Source: Chromobotia macracanthus
Lineage: Eukaryota > Chordata > Actinopteri > Cypriniformes > Botiidae
Assembly (NCBI GenBank): GCA_036877525.1
Contig: JAZGTH010000019.1
Span: 1,772,001-1,836,000, forward strand
DNA: 64,000 nt
Direction of reading: 5' to 3'
The position numbers and the translations under genes were made by a program. Positions 1-11,375 of this stretch are shown here, piece after piece. A model generated the notes under the pieces. The model had not been told where the DNA came from and ran no database searches. It saw only the letters and a list, made by a program, of their open reading frames with translations. Numbering within the stretch: the stretch's first letter is position 1; each line of letters starts with the position of its first letter.

Positions 1-2902
1 CATTTAACATCATCTATACTGTTCCAAAAAAAACACATCTTTGTTGCATCACTGATTGGCTAATTGAATAGTGTTATTTTGATAATAGATACATAATTTT
101 AATACTACTGAATGTGGCCTTTAGATACATAAAAGTTTAAATAAATTGCAATTCTTACACTGTATCATCACTGAACTAATTAAAGCCTGAGAACTTAATA
201 AATAAAGTTTTGTGGTACCATGTCAGCCTCCCTTCAAACCTTCAATTAAAATCATTTTGTGGCAATTCTCTTGCAATTCCTAATTAGCAGAACCAGATGG
301 ACCAGTAAAATAAACAGTGAAGCGTGTAGGTCTGAACAGGTAATGTAATAAAGAAAAATGATAAAATGATAAGATGAATGATAAGATAAATAAAGATCTT
401 TATCTTTATTATTTTCTTGAATAAGAAAAATGATATGATGTTAAAACAGACAATTTAATACAACTTAATGTAGCCTCCAATAACAGACAGATTTAAACAA
501 ATTGCAATTACACTTGTGTTAGCTTTAAAAAAAATTAAACTAAGCATTGAGTGGAAACGGGATACATATTTTACACCATATCAAGTTACAACAGCAACAA
601 GTCAATCAAAATTCTTAAAGCTCTCCCACAGGGCTCACAGTGCAATATGAAGAGCAGAAAGTTATTCACCTCTGCTCAGTGGCAGGTGTGTGTTAAACCC
701 GCAGTCACCTCCTCCTGTTTTCTTCTCTCCCACTGACCCACATCTAGACTCATTAGCCACAGGCTGCCATTTAAAGCCCCAGCGAATAGAAAGTGGAGCA
801 GTTACGCAATGGTAATCTGTGTCTTGTCATAAGAAATAGATTGTTCTGACATTAGGACTCTTCGCTTGTTGCCAAAATTGACAGGAAGAGTATGTTAAAC
901 AAATTTGCCACATCTGAGCTCTTGATGAGCCAGTTATTGGTCAATACAGTCATTAACCCCACTATAGATAAACAAAAATAAAGACTGTTATGGATAGCGA
1001 CTGTGGGATGTTACATGGGGACAATGTGTATCAATGGTTTAAAAAGTGGCTATGAGGACAGTGTATCTAGGGCTTACTTAATAAAAGACTTTTGTCCTTT
1101 GTAAGGAAATTAACAATGCTAACAATACAGTCAGAAGGAAATCAGGATCATCTGTGATAATATTTCTTTTCTAGTGTCTGGGTCTAACAGAAGCAAACAA
1201 AGGTTAGATGATAGATAAAAAAAAAGATGGTATTTAGTTTGGTGACTCACTCTTTAACAGGTCAACACTTCCATCACAAATAAGGTCATATGCGAGCCCG
1301 CTGGGATTTTGAAACCTTAGCCAAGGTCAAAGAGGAATAACAGCTTTTCTCTCTCTCTTTTTCTTTCTCACGGTCAAAACTACAATAGCTTGAAACACGG
1401 CACTGTATAAACGTAAAAATACTAACAATACAACAAGATAGCATGCCATCATAATAGAATAAATATAAAAAATGAAGTACAGTAGCTTATAACAAAAGTT
1501 CTATAGTCCACTAAGAGTTTGTGTACTGTAGGTTAGTTTTCCAATAGAAAAAACAAAAAATGTCTTTATTTAGATGACAAAACTGCTCTTCCTATCTTTG
1601 CACAGCAAAAGTTTGAATTAATTGCCCTTGAAAACAAATGAAGTCAGCAAAAGTAACCTAAATACAATTGTTGTGGAGAATTTGCATCAGGGAAACAGCT
1701 CTTACAGAGCTATACCCTTTGTTTCATGAATAGTTCTTCAATAATGCACATTCCCTGACGACCCAGAATGCACTTGTCCACAATCCTCCCCTCCATGAAA
1801 CCCTCTTTTTTTGGAGGGAAATGGAGAAAAACACCAGCCCTTGGAGCTGTGCCCATCTCTTGCCTGGATTTTATTAAGTACAGCAGGGCTCTCTGGAAGG
1901 GCTCCAGAGGATCGGCAAGTGGTTGTAGATCCCAAAATCTATCATATATGAGAATTCAGAACTCAAACTTTGGTTTAGTCTTATATGCTGTAAGCCCAGG
2001 GGTATGTTGGTTTTTGTGTGTGTTATCAGTTTGAGAATATTTCAAACTATGCATCTTTTTAAACACATCAAAACAACATAGATTCTGCAGGCTTTTTCTT
2101 TGTTATTAATATTAAAAACTAATGGTTCGGGTCCTTGATGCTGACTGGTCAGTAGCTGTGGTTTATTCCCAATAAAGCACAACTATGACCTCATCGCACA
2201 GCTAATATTTATGTACTGAATGTTTACGTGACAGACTATATATTAGTCACGCATATATTTTAAAATTGTGTCCTTAGTATTTTTTAATTACGTGCCTTCA
2301 GCTAAAACAAATAACTATTTTTACAACTAGCTGATCTTGAAGACTTGCCTAAATTAAATGCCTAAAGTAAATTATATTTTTGGTATCATCTCACTATTTA
2401 AACCCCTCAATTAAATAGATTTAATGGAAATTCTCCTAATTAATTAAAAGGAGCAGATGGACTAGTAAAATGAATGAAGTGTAGAGCCATGCCTAGTGCA
2501 CCTAAATTTATTATAAGTCATTTTCTTCAGTTGTATAAGCCAGACAAAAAACCTGATTCACCAGTTTATGTACATATTTCACACAATGTGACTTTCTTAC
2601 GGAAATGTGATGTTTCATAAGCTGTCCTAATACTCAACTCTCTGTCACTAGGTCAGACCACAGGTGTCAATATTAATAATGCTCTCAAAGCTGTTTCCGT
2701 CTCTGATATCACACACCCACACAATCAGCGTGGGTGCTAAAGGAAAATGTGGCGAACAAAGACACCCATTCATTTATTCTCACACATTTGTTTATTTTCC
2801 TTCAATGTTGGCAAATATTTTGTCTGTAGTGGCTTTAAAATGCATGTAAACACTCATGTATAAAACACTCGTGCACACGTGTAGAGTTAGACACATACTT
2901 AC
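1..2902 (-). other. nr3c2: nr3c2 intron 7, 5' part (runs out of the window)
   Basis: This is non-coding intron sequence following the exon 7 donor (minus-strand GTAAGT at 2902-2897). I looked on the minus strand for the next coding exon, which should begin with the PKDGLKSQ-type stretch of helix 9 and end near LDSMHDLV, and for the final exon ending in FHRK. Neither is present, so they lie before base 1. The stretch is AT-rich. It holds a small palindromic patch around 385-410 (AAAGATCTTT centre) and a diverged direct repeat (about 215-340 against 2375-2495). No known mobile element was recognised. Short ORFs here have no family features. Confidence 0.85.
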
Positions 2903-3033
2903 CGGTGCTAAGCAGCAACAGGACCTTCATAGCGAGGAACTCCTCATAAGTAAGCTGTAGACGAACAAACTCCTGGCTCACCTGCCGCATGCCCACGCAC
3001 AGATCGTACATGGCTGACTGCCGCATACGTTCC
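2903..3033 (-). CDS. nr3c2: nr3c2 exon 7: mineralocorticoid receptor ligand-binding domain, helices 6-8 region
   Basis: This 131-bp exon encodes residues E810 (last base) to T853 plus one base of codon 854. The acceptor is CTCCTAG before 3033 and the donor is CCG|GTAAGT after 2903. The length equals the corresponding NR3C-family exon, as I recall it. The translation contains RQSAMYDLC and FVRLQLTYEEFLAMK, which line up without gaps with the human receptor. M818, C822 and M825 match human pocket residues M845, C849 and M852. L843 (codon 2936-2934) lies at human Thr870, where this residue is Leu as reported for zebrafish. The exon is intact; the reading frame continues outside the window. Confidence 0.97.
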
Positions 3034-6000
3034 CTAGGAGACAGATCGAGAAGATTTGTAGTAAACAACATAATTGTCAGTGGCATGCTTTTTGTTGATT
3101 AAAATTTGCTTTGGAAATCAAGTTGAGAGAAAGAAACAAACACAGATACTTGAGGCAGCATTTGGGAGTGCTCAGATGACCCCTCTGTCAGAAGCCTTTT
3201 ACTTTTTGGAATACTTAATTCTAATGGTCAGTTGTGACATGCTGCAGTCAAATGTTTGACCACTGTCCCTGACCAATTTCCCAGGCCGTGCTGGTATTAT
3301 GTCTCTTGTATTACTCCACTCTTTTTTCTCGTAAAATCAAATAATTTCAGCTCAAATTAATATTTCATATCCACTTGTTTATTCATTTGGCAAGTGGCTG
3401 TGTAATAAGCTGGATAATGTACAGTCAGTTGGTCCTTATTGCAAAATAAACCCCTGCAAGACAGAGAGATAGTAAGTCTTGATCGGCCTGTCTGGGTTTA
3501 TTTTCCGATAATAATCATCTGATGGTACATTATCCTTTACATATTAAAGTTCCTTGAGTAAATAATGTGATATTCCAGGCATCTTAAAAATGGTTCCAAA
3601 GGGTCCCACCAGGGTGGCAATCTGAGCAACTTAAAATTGTGCTTAAAAGTGTCTTAATTTTTACAGTAAAAAAACTGAAGAAAAAAATTAGTCCATTTTG
3701 GTTGGAAATGTGCAGACCAGATGCTGCACTGAAGCTGAAGGGAATTTTGAGTTGTGGAAGTGATTATACATTAAATAAAAACATGACAGGCAAATACTGG
3801 CTGGTGTGCCAAACAGAAAGCCAGTGTTTACAAAACCTTCTCATAGGTCAGAGTATTAAAGAAGTAAGACTAGGTCTGATGCCCACACTATGATGATCTC
3901 ACCATTCAGCTGCTGGGAGAAATATATCCATTGTCTTGATTTTGCAAATGTTAAAGCAAAAAGTACATGTACTGCATTACACTGTATTTATACTGCTGTC
4001 CATGAGGATTGAAGTGTTTTAAAAACTGTATGTACAGGATCTTTCCTCATATATATAATCTCTCTTATTCACCCCTCTTAGTCTCATCTTGACAGATTCT
4101 TGGCAGATTTTAAATTCACTACATAGGTTTGCTGATCTGACAGTTTGCTTGGCTGTAGGTGTGAGTCTGTATTTCTGCATACCTGTGTGTAAGTGAATAA
4201 TAAGTGAATACATTTCTGCCTATCTGTATAGCAAAGCTGTCGTTTCGTGCTCAGGTTTGTCTGCTTTTGATCTTTCTGCCAGATCTGATTCTCTACCTCT
4301 CTTTTCCAGTCTGACACAGCTTTATTTAATATTCAATACGTTTTCAATTAAGATTGAATGAGAAAAGATTTTCTGGTCTCAGTAGCTGTAAAATCTCAGC
4401 CTGCAGCATTGATGTTGCTTTTCTAATTGTGTTTTTGGAAACTTTGAAATTGAAATTTTGTTTTGAAATGTTGTTGAAAGTGAGGGGACCCACAGGAAGG
4501 AAAAAAATCACAAAAATGTTTTTTTGAAATCACAGTAATGATATTAGATGGGGAGCAAAGAGATATTACCTAAGTTTTTTCTCCATATAGAGAAAGAGAC
4601 CCCGGTAATATCACGTGTCTCCTCTAGAGTTTTAGAAGAGATCTCAAACTGCATTCAGATTTGCTCAAACACCAAATTAAGCAAAATGTTATTTATTATC
4701 GAAACCTTCCAAGACCAACATATCTAGACTATGTTGTCCACATTAATTTCATCACTCTTTATGTTTACCTTATGTGAACAACATGTGTTATTTTTCTGCC
4801 AAGGAGTTAAAGAAAAACAGAGTTGATACCCAAATGGAACATAACTGAGAACTCAAACTCTTTTAAGCTATGAAAGCAATAGAAAGTTCCTCTGAGAGAA
4901 GGAAATGACACTGGTTGTAACTCCTCTTTCAGTTGCTATGGAGATGGCTTCTAAGTGATGTTAATGAATTGTATGAGAGAGGTGTGAAGGCTGCTTCATA
5001 CACATACTGCAATCTGTCAGATCACTCTCACCAAACCATACGCGACTTATATTTCTGGCTCCTTTGACATAGTTTTCAGTGTCCTTAAAAAGTATCTTAG
5101 TAAAAAGTTTTTGCTCTGTTTGTCTGTTGCTCTCGCAGGTAGACATACACATTCCCTGACCTTTAGTTTCAGTCAATATTTTTACGGCTGCTTTTGCAAT
5201 AGTGTTAGCTGCAAGATTCTGATCAGAACTGAACTGACCAGACTCTCTTTAAATGATCTTTTCTGAGCAATGTGTTGATCTGTTTGCTAATTTCCTCTGC
5301 TGTTGTAAGTATTGATCTTAAAATTCTAAAGATAAACAACATCTTATACCACAAACTTGGATTGTTGTCACAATTTCATTTAGAAAGACTCACGGTTTGT
5401 CAGTGAGCATGATTGAAATGTACAGCTTTTATAAAGAAGCATAAATATTTTAAGTAAAATTTTAGAAAATCAGAAAATTTTACTTCAGAACAGTGCACCA
5501 GATATATTCTGTGGCTACACTGCTGCTTTTATTGGGCTTTACTGGAATACTTACTAGTCTTAAGGATAAAACAAAAGGAGTTTAGGAACATACAAATAAG
5601 ACATAAAGAACAATATGAGTATATGGGAACATGGCAATTCCATTAAATGAACACTTCCGCAAGTTCTTTCCAAGGCATTTGGTAAAAACGATGAATTATC
5701 CCCACCATCCTGCAGGGGTCACTGTGCTCTGTTTTTACCTTCTCCCACTACACTCAATAAATGGACATTTGGCTTTAAAAAGCACACACTCATGCTCTTT
5801 CCGCTCAACACTTTCTCTTAATCTCTCATCGATTGTGCTGATTATGTGTCCTATTGACCCAACAATCTGCCCTGATCAACATGGTCAAGAAGCACTTACA
5901 GAGACAGCCAGTTTCCTGTTGTAGTGGATCAATTGAGAGTTTTGAGGTCACAGTCCTGCCCCTGCCAGGAACATGCTTATTGAATTAATCATTCTGTATT

Positions 6001-6731
6001 ATTATCTTAGTAATATGAAGCACCAAATTCCTAAAGAGGGTTAATTCAGAGGCATGAATACCTAGGATGTCTATATTAGTCAAGCACAAATGAGACCTTC
6101 TAAATATCTCAATTGAAATTAAATGAAAGTGATGTATTTGTCAGTGTATGCTAACATGTACTTGATATTTTGACCATCCAATGAGTGAACACACACTGCA
6201 AGTCATAAACACACACCTGGAGCAATGGGAAGTTATCACTGCACTGAGACTAAATGAAGCGCTTTGGCCTTGATATTTGATTAAGTCTCTTGCTTGAGTT
6301 TCAGAAGATTTACCAAGATATCAATGTCTACAAATCAAAGTCAGAGATCCTTATATAAACCGAAACATTTCTCATCAAAATCTTCCAAGACTATATTATG
6401 AGCTATGCTATCCACATCCACTTTATATTGCTGTACTTTATATATTGTGTATAAACAATTATGCCATTTATACCTATTTTTATTATTATAAATTAAATTA
6501 ATTTGTTGTAATGTATGTATAATGTTAGAAGAAAGCTGTAATACTTCCAAAAGCATACATGGAGTCTCCCAATTTATGACATCTATTGTCTCAATACATT
6601 CTACTGTAGTTTACAAAAGGAAAAAGCATCTTGAGATGTTTAAATGAATTCTAAATATTCTGAAAACAAACATATTTCGATAAGTAAACACTCGGCGTCA
6701 TATAGACTGATCACATCAAACATTGGCTTAC
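3034..6731 (-). other. nr3c2: nr3c2 intron 6
   Basis: This 3.7-kb intron lies between exons 6 and 7, with canonical GT (6731-6730) and AG (3035-3034) ends on the minus strand. The sequence is AT-rich and unremarkable. No complete repeat family, RNA gene or convincing ORF was recognised. Open frames such as 5631-5924 lack any recognisable motif. Confidence 0.85.
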
Positions 6732-6876
6732 TCATTGAAGACGAGGTCAGGGGCGAAGTAAAGCATTTGGGCGTTGGTGTGTTTGTAGGATCTCCAGCTG
6801 AGAGAGAAGGAGGAGAGACACATCCAGGAATACTGGATCAGTGTGATTTGGTCCTCAATGGGTAGACTGCGGAAAC
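6732..6876 (-). CDS. nr3c2: nr3c2 exon 6: mineralocorticoid receptor ligand-binding domain, helices 3-5 region
   Basis: This 145-bp exon encodes G762 to the first two bases of E810. The acceptor is a T-run followed by CCAG before 6876 and the donor is AATGA|GTAAGC after 6732. The length matches the NR3C family exon, as I recall it. The protein includes LPIEDQITLIQYSW, the signature of nuclear receptor helices 3-5, and CLSSFSLSWRSYKHT. R790 corresponds to human Arg817, which anchors the steroid A-ring ketone together with Q749. S783 and S784 correspond to human Ser810 and Ser811. Residue 786 is Ser where human has Ala813. The exon is intact and joins both neighbours in frame. Confidence 0.98.
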
Positions 6877-7094
6877 CTGGAAAAAAATGAAGGGAAGTCA
6901 ATGCAGTACAGTCATGGGACGCTGTGGGCCATGATTTGCCCTACAGCACAGATAATATTAGTAATGACTTCAGGCTCTTGAGAACAAAACAAAAGGTATT
7001 ATTGTGTTTGTGTTAAAAAAAGAGGCGTGAAGGTTTTGTGTGAAAAAAATACACTGTATGAAAAATATGGATAGTCAAAAATTGTGTTTGAAAC

Positions 7095-7200
7095 CAAGTC
7101 CTGTATGCATGGTGCTAGCAATGCCCAGGTCACAGGTTCAAATCCCACAGAATGCTTATAAAAATACAATGTCTGCCAACTGCATAAATGTAAATGTAAT
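7095..7200 (+). repeat. degenerate tRNA-derived SINE
   Basis: It contains a Pol III B-box-like GGTTCAAATCCC (7136-7147). It ends in the tail shared with the other SINEs here, a TCTGCCAACTGCATAAATG-type stretch followed by TAAATGTAAT. The head is strongly decayed and the middle is shortened. It belongs to the same family as the copies at 8491 and 10651 by the shared tail. Confidence 0.6.
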
Positions 7201-8320
7201 GTTTGAAAAAGCAGGTATAGTTCATTTATTCGGTTTGAGTATTCGTTAACCTCCAACACAGTGTATGGTTTATAATGGTGTATGATTTCCCAGAGCTGCT
7301 GAAATTTGTTCAGAAATGATAAAGTCTTGCAATGTAGTTGACAGAATTCGTTTTGCATGAATCACTGAAGGTTTCCACTCATTTTCCTGTTGTCAAAGAG
7401 GGTTAGCAATAAATAGAACAGACTGGAATCTTGCCAACACTCACATTGAGAGCTATAAAGTCACCCACATGCTATAATCTAAGTCAAATGAGGATGCGCT
7501 ATAAAGTTATTGGTGAGACAGAGGCTATTTCTGGCCAAGCTTGTCTGCGATATGCAATTCGGTATTGACTATAATGTCATATTAACTTTATATTTAATTT
7601 GTACAGTACCTTCATCATTTTTTAGGCAATTTCTGAGCAGAGTCCCATCTTTGCTTTTCTTATAATATTATAAAATGTCCAAATCACCTCTTTAGAAACT
7701 GACCCGCATGCTAAAACTAGTGAAATCCTTTTTTTAATGGCCACTTAAAACTTACATAACCATAAAATGTTAAAACAGATCCTCTTTTATTCAATTACAT
7801 TTTCAGACATCATGCATCTTATAATTGCTAAAATGACTTAAATCACAGTGATAATCACAGAACAATGTGGAAATAGATTACATATAACAATCACCTTCTA
7901 ATCACGTCACATTCTCATACAACATGTATGTCTCAATGGTCCTTCCTATTCAGTGGCCTAAACATCACTTGTAGATGATTATGTGACTATGTACTGCACT
8001 GACAGCCCCAAACCCAACGTGGAAAGTCTTTGAAAGTCAGTGCCCTGGTGTTTATTAAGCTTTCTATTTATATATCCGGATATAGCAAGCAGACACCCCA
8101 GTATCAAATAGTTGCAATACAGCAAATGACTGTCTCGTATCAAGATACCTTTAAGACTTTGTTACAAATACCAACAACAGTTTTCCAAAATCTCCTTAAA
8201 TACTGAGATGGTTTAGTGCTCAATTATGACTGTAGTCTATAACATTAACATGTTAGCAACATATACTAATAAACCCTCAGTGACTTAACCCTCCAAAATG
8301 TCAGAAACTGCCATCTAAAC

Positions 8321-8452
8321 ACATTTGCATTTGGCAGACGCTTTTATCCAAAGTGACGTACAGTGCATTCAAGGTACCCATTTATTACCAGTACCAGTAA
8401 TCATTGAGAATCGAACCTACAGTCAACCCAGCTGCTAACGCAATCCTCTGAA
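8321..8452 (-). repeat. tRNA-derived SINE, minus-oriented, 5'-decayed
   Basis: Read on the minus strand it ends in the common cyprinid SINE tail (complement of GGCAGACGCTTTTATCCAAA at 8333-8352). It carries a diverged B box region (complement of GAATCGAACC at 8408-8417) and the GCTGCTAACGCAAT head complement. It lies 38 bp from an oppositely oriented copy at 8491-8646. Confidence 0.8.
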
Positions 8453-8490
8453 TGAAAATACACAGTATGAGAACATATAGTGTGAGAAAG

Positions 8491-8646
8491 TGTTCCTGTA
8501 ACTCAACTGGTAGTGCATTGTCTTAACAGTGCAAAAGGTTGTGGGTTCGATTCCCAGGAAACAAAAATACTGATAAAATGTATAGCTTAAATGCATTGTA
8601 AGTTGCTTTGGATGAAAGTGTCTGCCAAATGCATATATGTAAAACA
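8491..8646 (+). repeat. tRNA-derived SINE, near full length
   Basis: A head of TTCCTGTAACTCAACTGG (A-box-like), then GTGGGTTCGATTCCCAGG (B box, about 8541-8558), is followed by the family tail GTAAGTTGCTTTGGATGAAA and a TGTAAA end. The element ends only 32 bp from the last base of exon 5 (8679), so it sits just inside the intron past the donor, antisense to nr3c2. Confidence 0.85.
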
Positions 8647-8678
8647 GAATGAGTAACAAATTTGTCTTGAAATCCTAC

Positions 8679-8996
8679 CTGGAAGTACTTTGGCCCACTT
8701 GACCACTCGGATCATCTGTTTGCCGGCGAGCTGGTTGAGGCTGGTGAGCAGGTGGTCTGTGGTGTCAGGCTGTGTGTTGTCATAGCCAGCAAAGACCACT
8801 TCAGGCTCAATAAGCTCCAGGATGCTACAGACAGACGGCGACAAAAATGGTGTCACTGTTGGGACATGGGGTACGAGAGCAGTGGTCGAGCTCAGGTCCT
8901 TTTCTGATGTCAGGAACGGAGGTCCATCCTTTGAGCTCTGCAGGGAAGAGTCCTCACTAACACTTTTCATCTTTCCCAACTTCTTTGACTTCCTTG
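8679..8996 (-). CDS. nr3c2: nr3c2 exon 5: mineralocorticoid receptor hinge and start of ligand-binding domain
   Basis: This 318-bp exon encodes A656 (last two bases) to P761 plus the first base of G762. The acceptor is TTTTTTAG before 8996 and the donor is CCAG|GTAGGA after 8679. It begins with the basic ARKSKKLGK hinge that follows the DNA-binding domain and serves as nuclear localisation signal in this family. It then has a Ser-rich linker, shorter than in human and without the human Gln/Pro run. Next comes ELIEPEVVFAGYD and helix 3 (LNQLAGKQMIRVVKWAKVLP). N743, A746 and Q749 match human steroid-contacting Asn770, Ala773 and Gln776. The exon is intact. Confidence 0.98.
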
Positions 8997-9531
8997 CTAA
9001 AAAAGAAACATGCCAAACATAATTATTATTAAAGCCGTTCGTTAAAGCTGTGTGCTCCATTTCTATGAATAATTTGAAGGTCAAACATTGAAGGTCTTAA
9101 AATGATTTATAAGAGAGATAGCAATTTAAAATGAACAGGATATTAATGAAAAGACCCTTGGTGTAGTCTTTAAGCAATTTTATTAGGGTTGTTCTTATTC
9201 AAAATGAGCTGGAGCTGATAGTAGTAATTCTTGATGTAGAGATTTATCTTATAGCACAGCATGACAGTGTAGATCACTCTGTATAGTTGTGACCCTTCTG
9301 TACTCCAGGAGAAGGCTGTTAATTGGCTGTGTGTGCTCATGTTCGATATTAATTGCAAGATTCATGTGCCAACAGATATAGCACATCAGTATGTGTGACG
9401 GAAGGTGGCATATGTGCTAGTCCCCATACACGCTTGCCTTTTGTGCCCTTCGTGACTTTGCAAAAGAAAATTGGAAGAGTTTGTATTCTTCGTGAAGTTA
9501 TAAATATTTAAAATGTGGCTGTATTTCTTTT

Positions 9532-9566
9532 ATGTATGTATGTATGTATGTATGTATGTATGTATG

Positions 9567-9642
<76 letters not shown>

Positions 9643-9705
9643 AAAATATAAATATATATATATTTTTTTAAAAAAAAAAAAAATACATACATAAAAGTAT
9701 GTTAA

Positions 9706-9740
<35 letters not shown>
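9532..9740. repeat. compound microsatellite, (TATG)n then (TA)n, AT-only low complexity
   Basis: About ten TATG units (9532-9571) pass into pure TA dinucleotides (9572-9616). AT-only sequence with A/T homopolymers, a TACATACATA patch and a second TA run (9711-9739) follow. It lies in intron 4 and is likely length-variable and prone to assembly error. Confidence 0.95.
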
Positions 9741-9742
<2 letters not shown>

Positions 9743-10561
9743 AAACATGTACTTTATAGTGTCCATATAGTGTCCCTATATATATTTTTTCCATATAGTG
9801 TCCACTACTGGAAAGACTCAAAATGGGCTGTCATGTTTTACTTTTGCTTTAGCAATGTCAAAAGGTTTCTGTGTTTTTTTTTGCATTTATGCATTTAAAA
9901 AAAATAAATGGCAGGACCATTTAAGTGACAGCTTCCTTTATGCATGTATCTGAATTCTCTCCTGCAAAATTAAAGTTTGAAAAAACTTCCAGTCCAGGTT
10001 ATCTATCACCTACCTAACAGAAAACGACTGAGTGATCGATCAAAAATGTCAAAAAAGCACCAGTCATTTTTCAGTTTTAAATTTGATTTTAGAATGTACT
10101 GAAAATCCAATCAAAGGACAATATTGTTTGTATTGTTCTCAAGGGTGCCAAAAGATAATAATGTGGTCAAAAAGGAGCGAGTGTAAAAATGATCATTAAT
10201 TAACCAATTTTGTTATTGATTTACTGCTAATGATGGGAAATCTTGACTAACAAACTAGTTTGTAGTGGTTCTGAGAAATAGAAGTGAATCATCATTTGTA
10301 CTGTAGAATTTGAATTTAGCAATCCAACCAGATCAAGATTTGGCTTTGAGCTGAACTGCCAACTTGATGAACATGATGCAGTGCCACATCTGTAATTTGT
10401 TTTCCTGTTTTTGTGTGTGTTTGTGAGTTGTTCCTCCATTGCCAAATTTGGAATCACTAGTTAAGGTTTGTCTAATATGTTGTATTCTGGAGTTAACATA
10501 GCTGTAATAAAGTACACAGTGGCAGTTTGATAAGGTTTATGATTGATTGTTTAAATTATGT

Positions 10562-10582
10562 TATATATATATATATATATAT
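10562..10582. repeat. short (TA)n microsatellite
   Basis: About ten TA units in intron 4, in an AT-rich context. Confidence 0.9.
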
Positions 10583-10650
10583 AATCAATGAGGTGGTTGT
10601 GCCATTCATTGTAGCCCTTGGGAATCAATTCTTACACATCTATCCAAATA

Positions 10651-10818
10651 AGTTCCTGTGGCTCAACTGGTAGAGCTATGTGTGGCTCAACTGGCAGAGC
10701 AATGTGTTAGCAGCACAAAGCTTGTGGGTTTGATTCTTAGGGAACACGTGTACTGTATACCTTAAATGCGATGTAAGTTGCTTTGGATGAAAGTGTCTGC
10801 TAAATGCATAAACGTAAT
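10651..10818 (+). repeat. tRNA-derived SINE with duplicated head
   Basis: It carries the family head GTTCCTGTGGCTCAACTGG, the B box region GTGGGTTTGATTC (10724-10736) and the tail GTAAGTTGCTTTGGATGAAA ending in ATGCATAAACGTAAT. The first about 23 bp (GTGGCTCAACTGG with AGAGC) occur twice in tandem (from 10659 and from 10682), an internal duplication over the A-box region. Confidence 0.85.
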
Positions 10819-11258
10819 AAGTTCATCAGTATTTGATGTGCTGTTGTTCAGACAACAACTACTCTTTTAATTGGGTATATAGGTGTGTAATGTAGTCATG
10901 TGCACTTTACGCATTCTGGCGCATCTTCCACAATCTCTCATTTAAAACTGGCCTGCAAGAAGAGGATTTGCAATGTGCAAATTGCATTCAGCACAGATTT
11001 TTTCAGAGTGATTTTGCCATTACCTGATTTGCATGATTTGCATGATTCAGAGAACTGGTTGGTGAAGCAATACAAACAGCTCATGCAAATAAACACTGCT
11101 TTTCAGTGGGCACAATTCATTCTTAGTGAAATCCCCTGCCTATATCATCTTCTGGATCTGTCTATATTTTAACATTGATTATCAGGTGTCCCAGTATAAC
11201 CGTTTCATGTAATTTCATAACAGCTTTTGTCTCACAGTAAGTAAATTTCATCAGTTAC

Positions 11259-11375
11259 CCCCAAGATTCATTCCTGCTTGTAGACACTTCCGTACTCTGC
11301 AGGCTGGGCAGTTTTTCCGCCGAATCTTGTCAATGATACAGTCGTTCCTTCCAGCACACAGGTAGTTATGCTGAC
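11259..11375 (-). CDS. nr3c2: nr3c2 exon 4: second zinc finger of the DNA-binding domain
   Basis: This 117-bp exon, the typical size in this receptor family, encodes the last two bases of G617 to G655 plus one base of A656. The acceptor is TTTGCAG before 11375 and the donor is GGGG|GTAACTG after 11259. The translation has QHNYLCAGRNDC and IRRKNCPAC with four zinc-binding cysteines (C623, C629, C639, C642), then KCLQAGMNLG. The AGRND D-box that mediates dimer contact is the steroid receptor type. Residues 644-645 are Val-Arg where human MR has Leu-Gln. The second finger and its C-terminal helix stabilise binding to hormone response elements. The exon is intact. Confidence 0.98.

Larger units (their letters stand above)
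6877..8678 (-). other. nr3c2: nr3c2 intron 5, with SINE copies
   Basis: This 1.8-kb intron has canonical GT-AG ends. It contains an old tRNA-derived SINE near 7095-7200 and two SINE copies in opposite orientation at 8321-8452 and 8491-8646, listed separately. The rest (about 7210-8320) is AT-rich with no recognised feature. Confidence 0.85.
8997..11258 (-). other. nr3c2: nr3c2 intron 4, with microsatellite and SINE
   Basis: This 2.3-kb intron runs between the second zinc-finger exon and the hinge exon, with canonical ends. It holds a compound TATG/TA microsatellite (9532-9740), a short TA run (10562-10582) and a SINE (10651-10818). Nothing else was recognised. Confidence 0.85.

Noticed and set aside
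1738..1935. Minus-strand frame checked as a possible exon 8 of nr3c2
   Set aside because: It has no similarity to the helix 9-10 region of steroid receptors and the expected LDSMHDL motif is missing.
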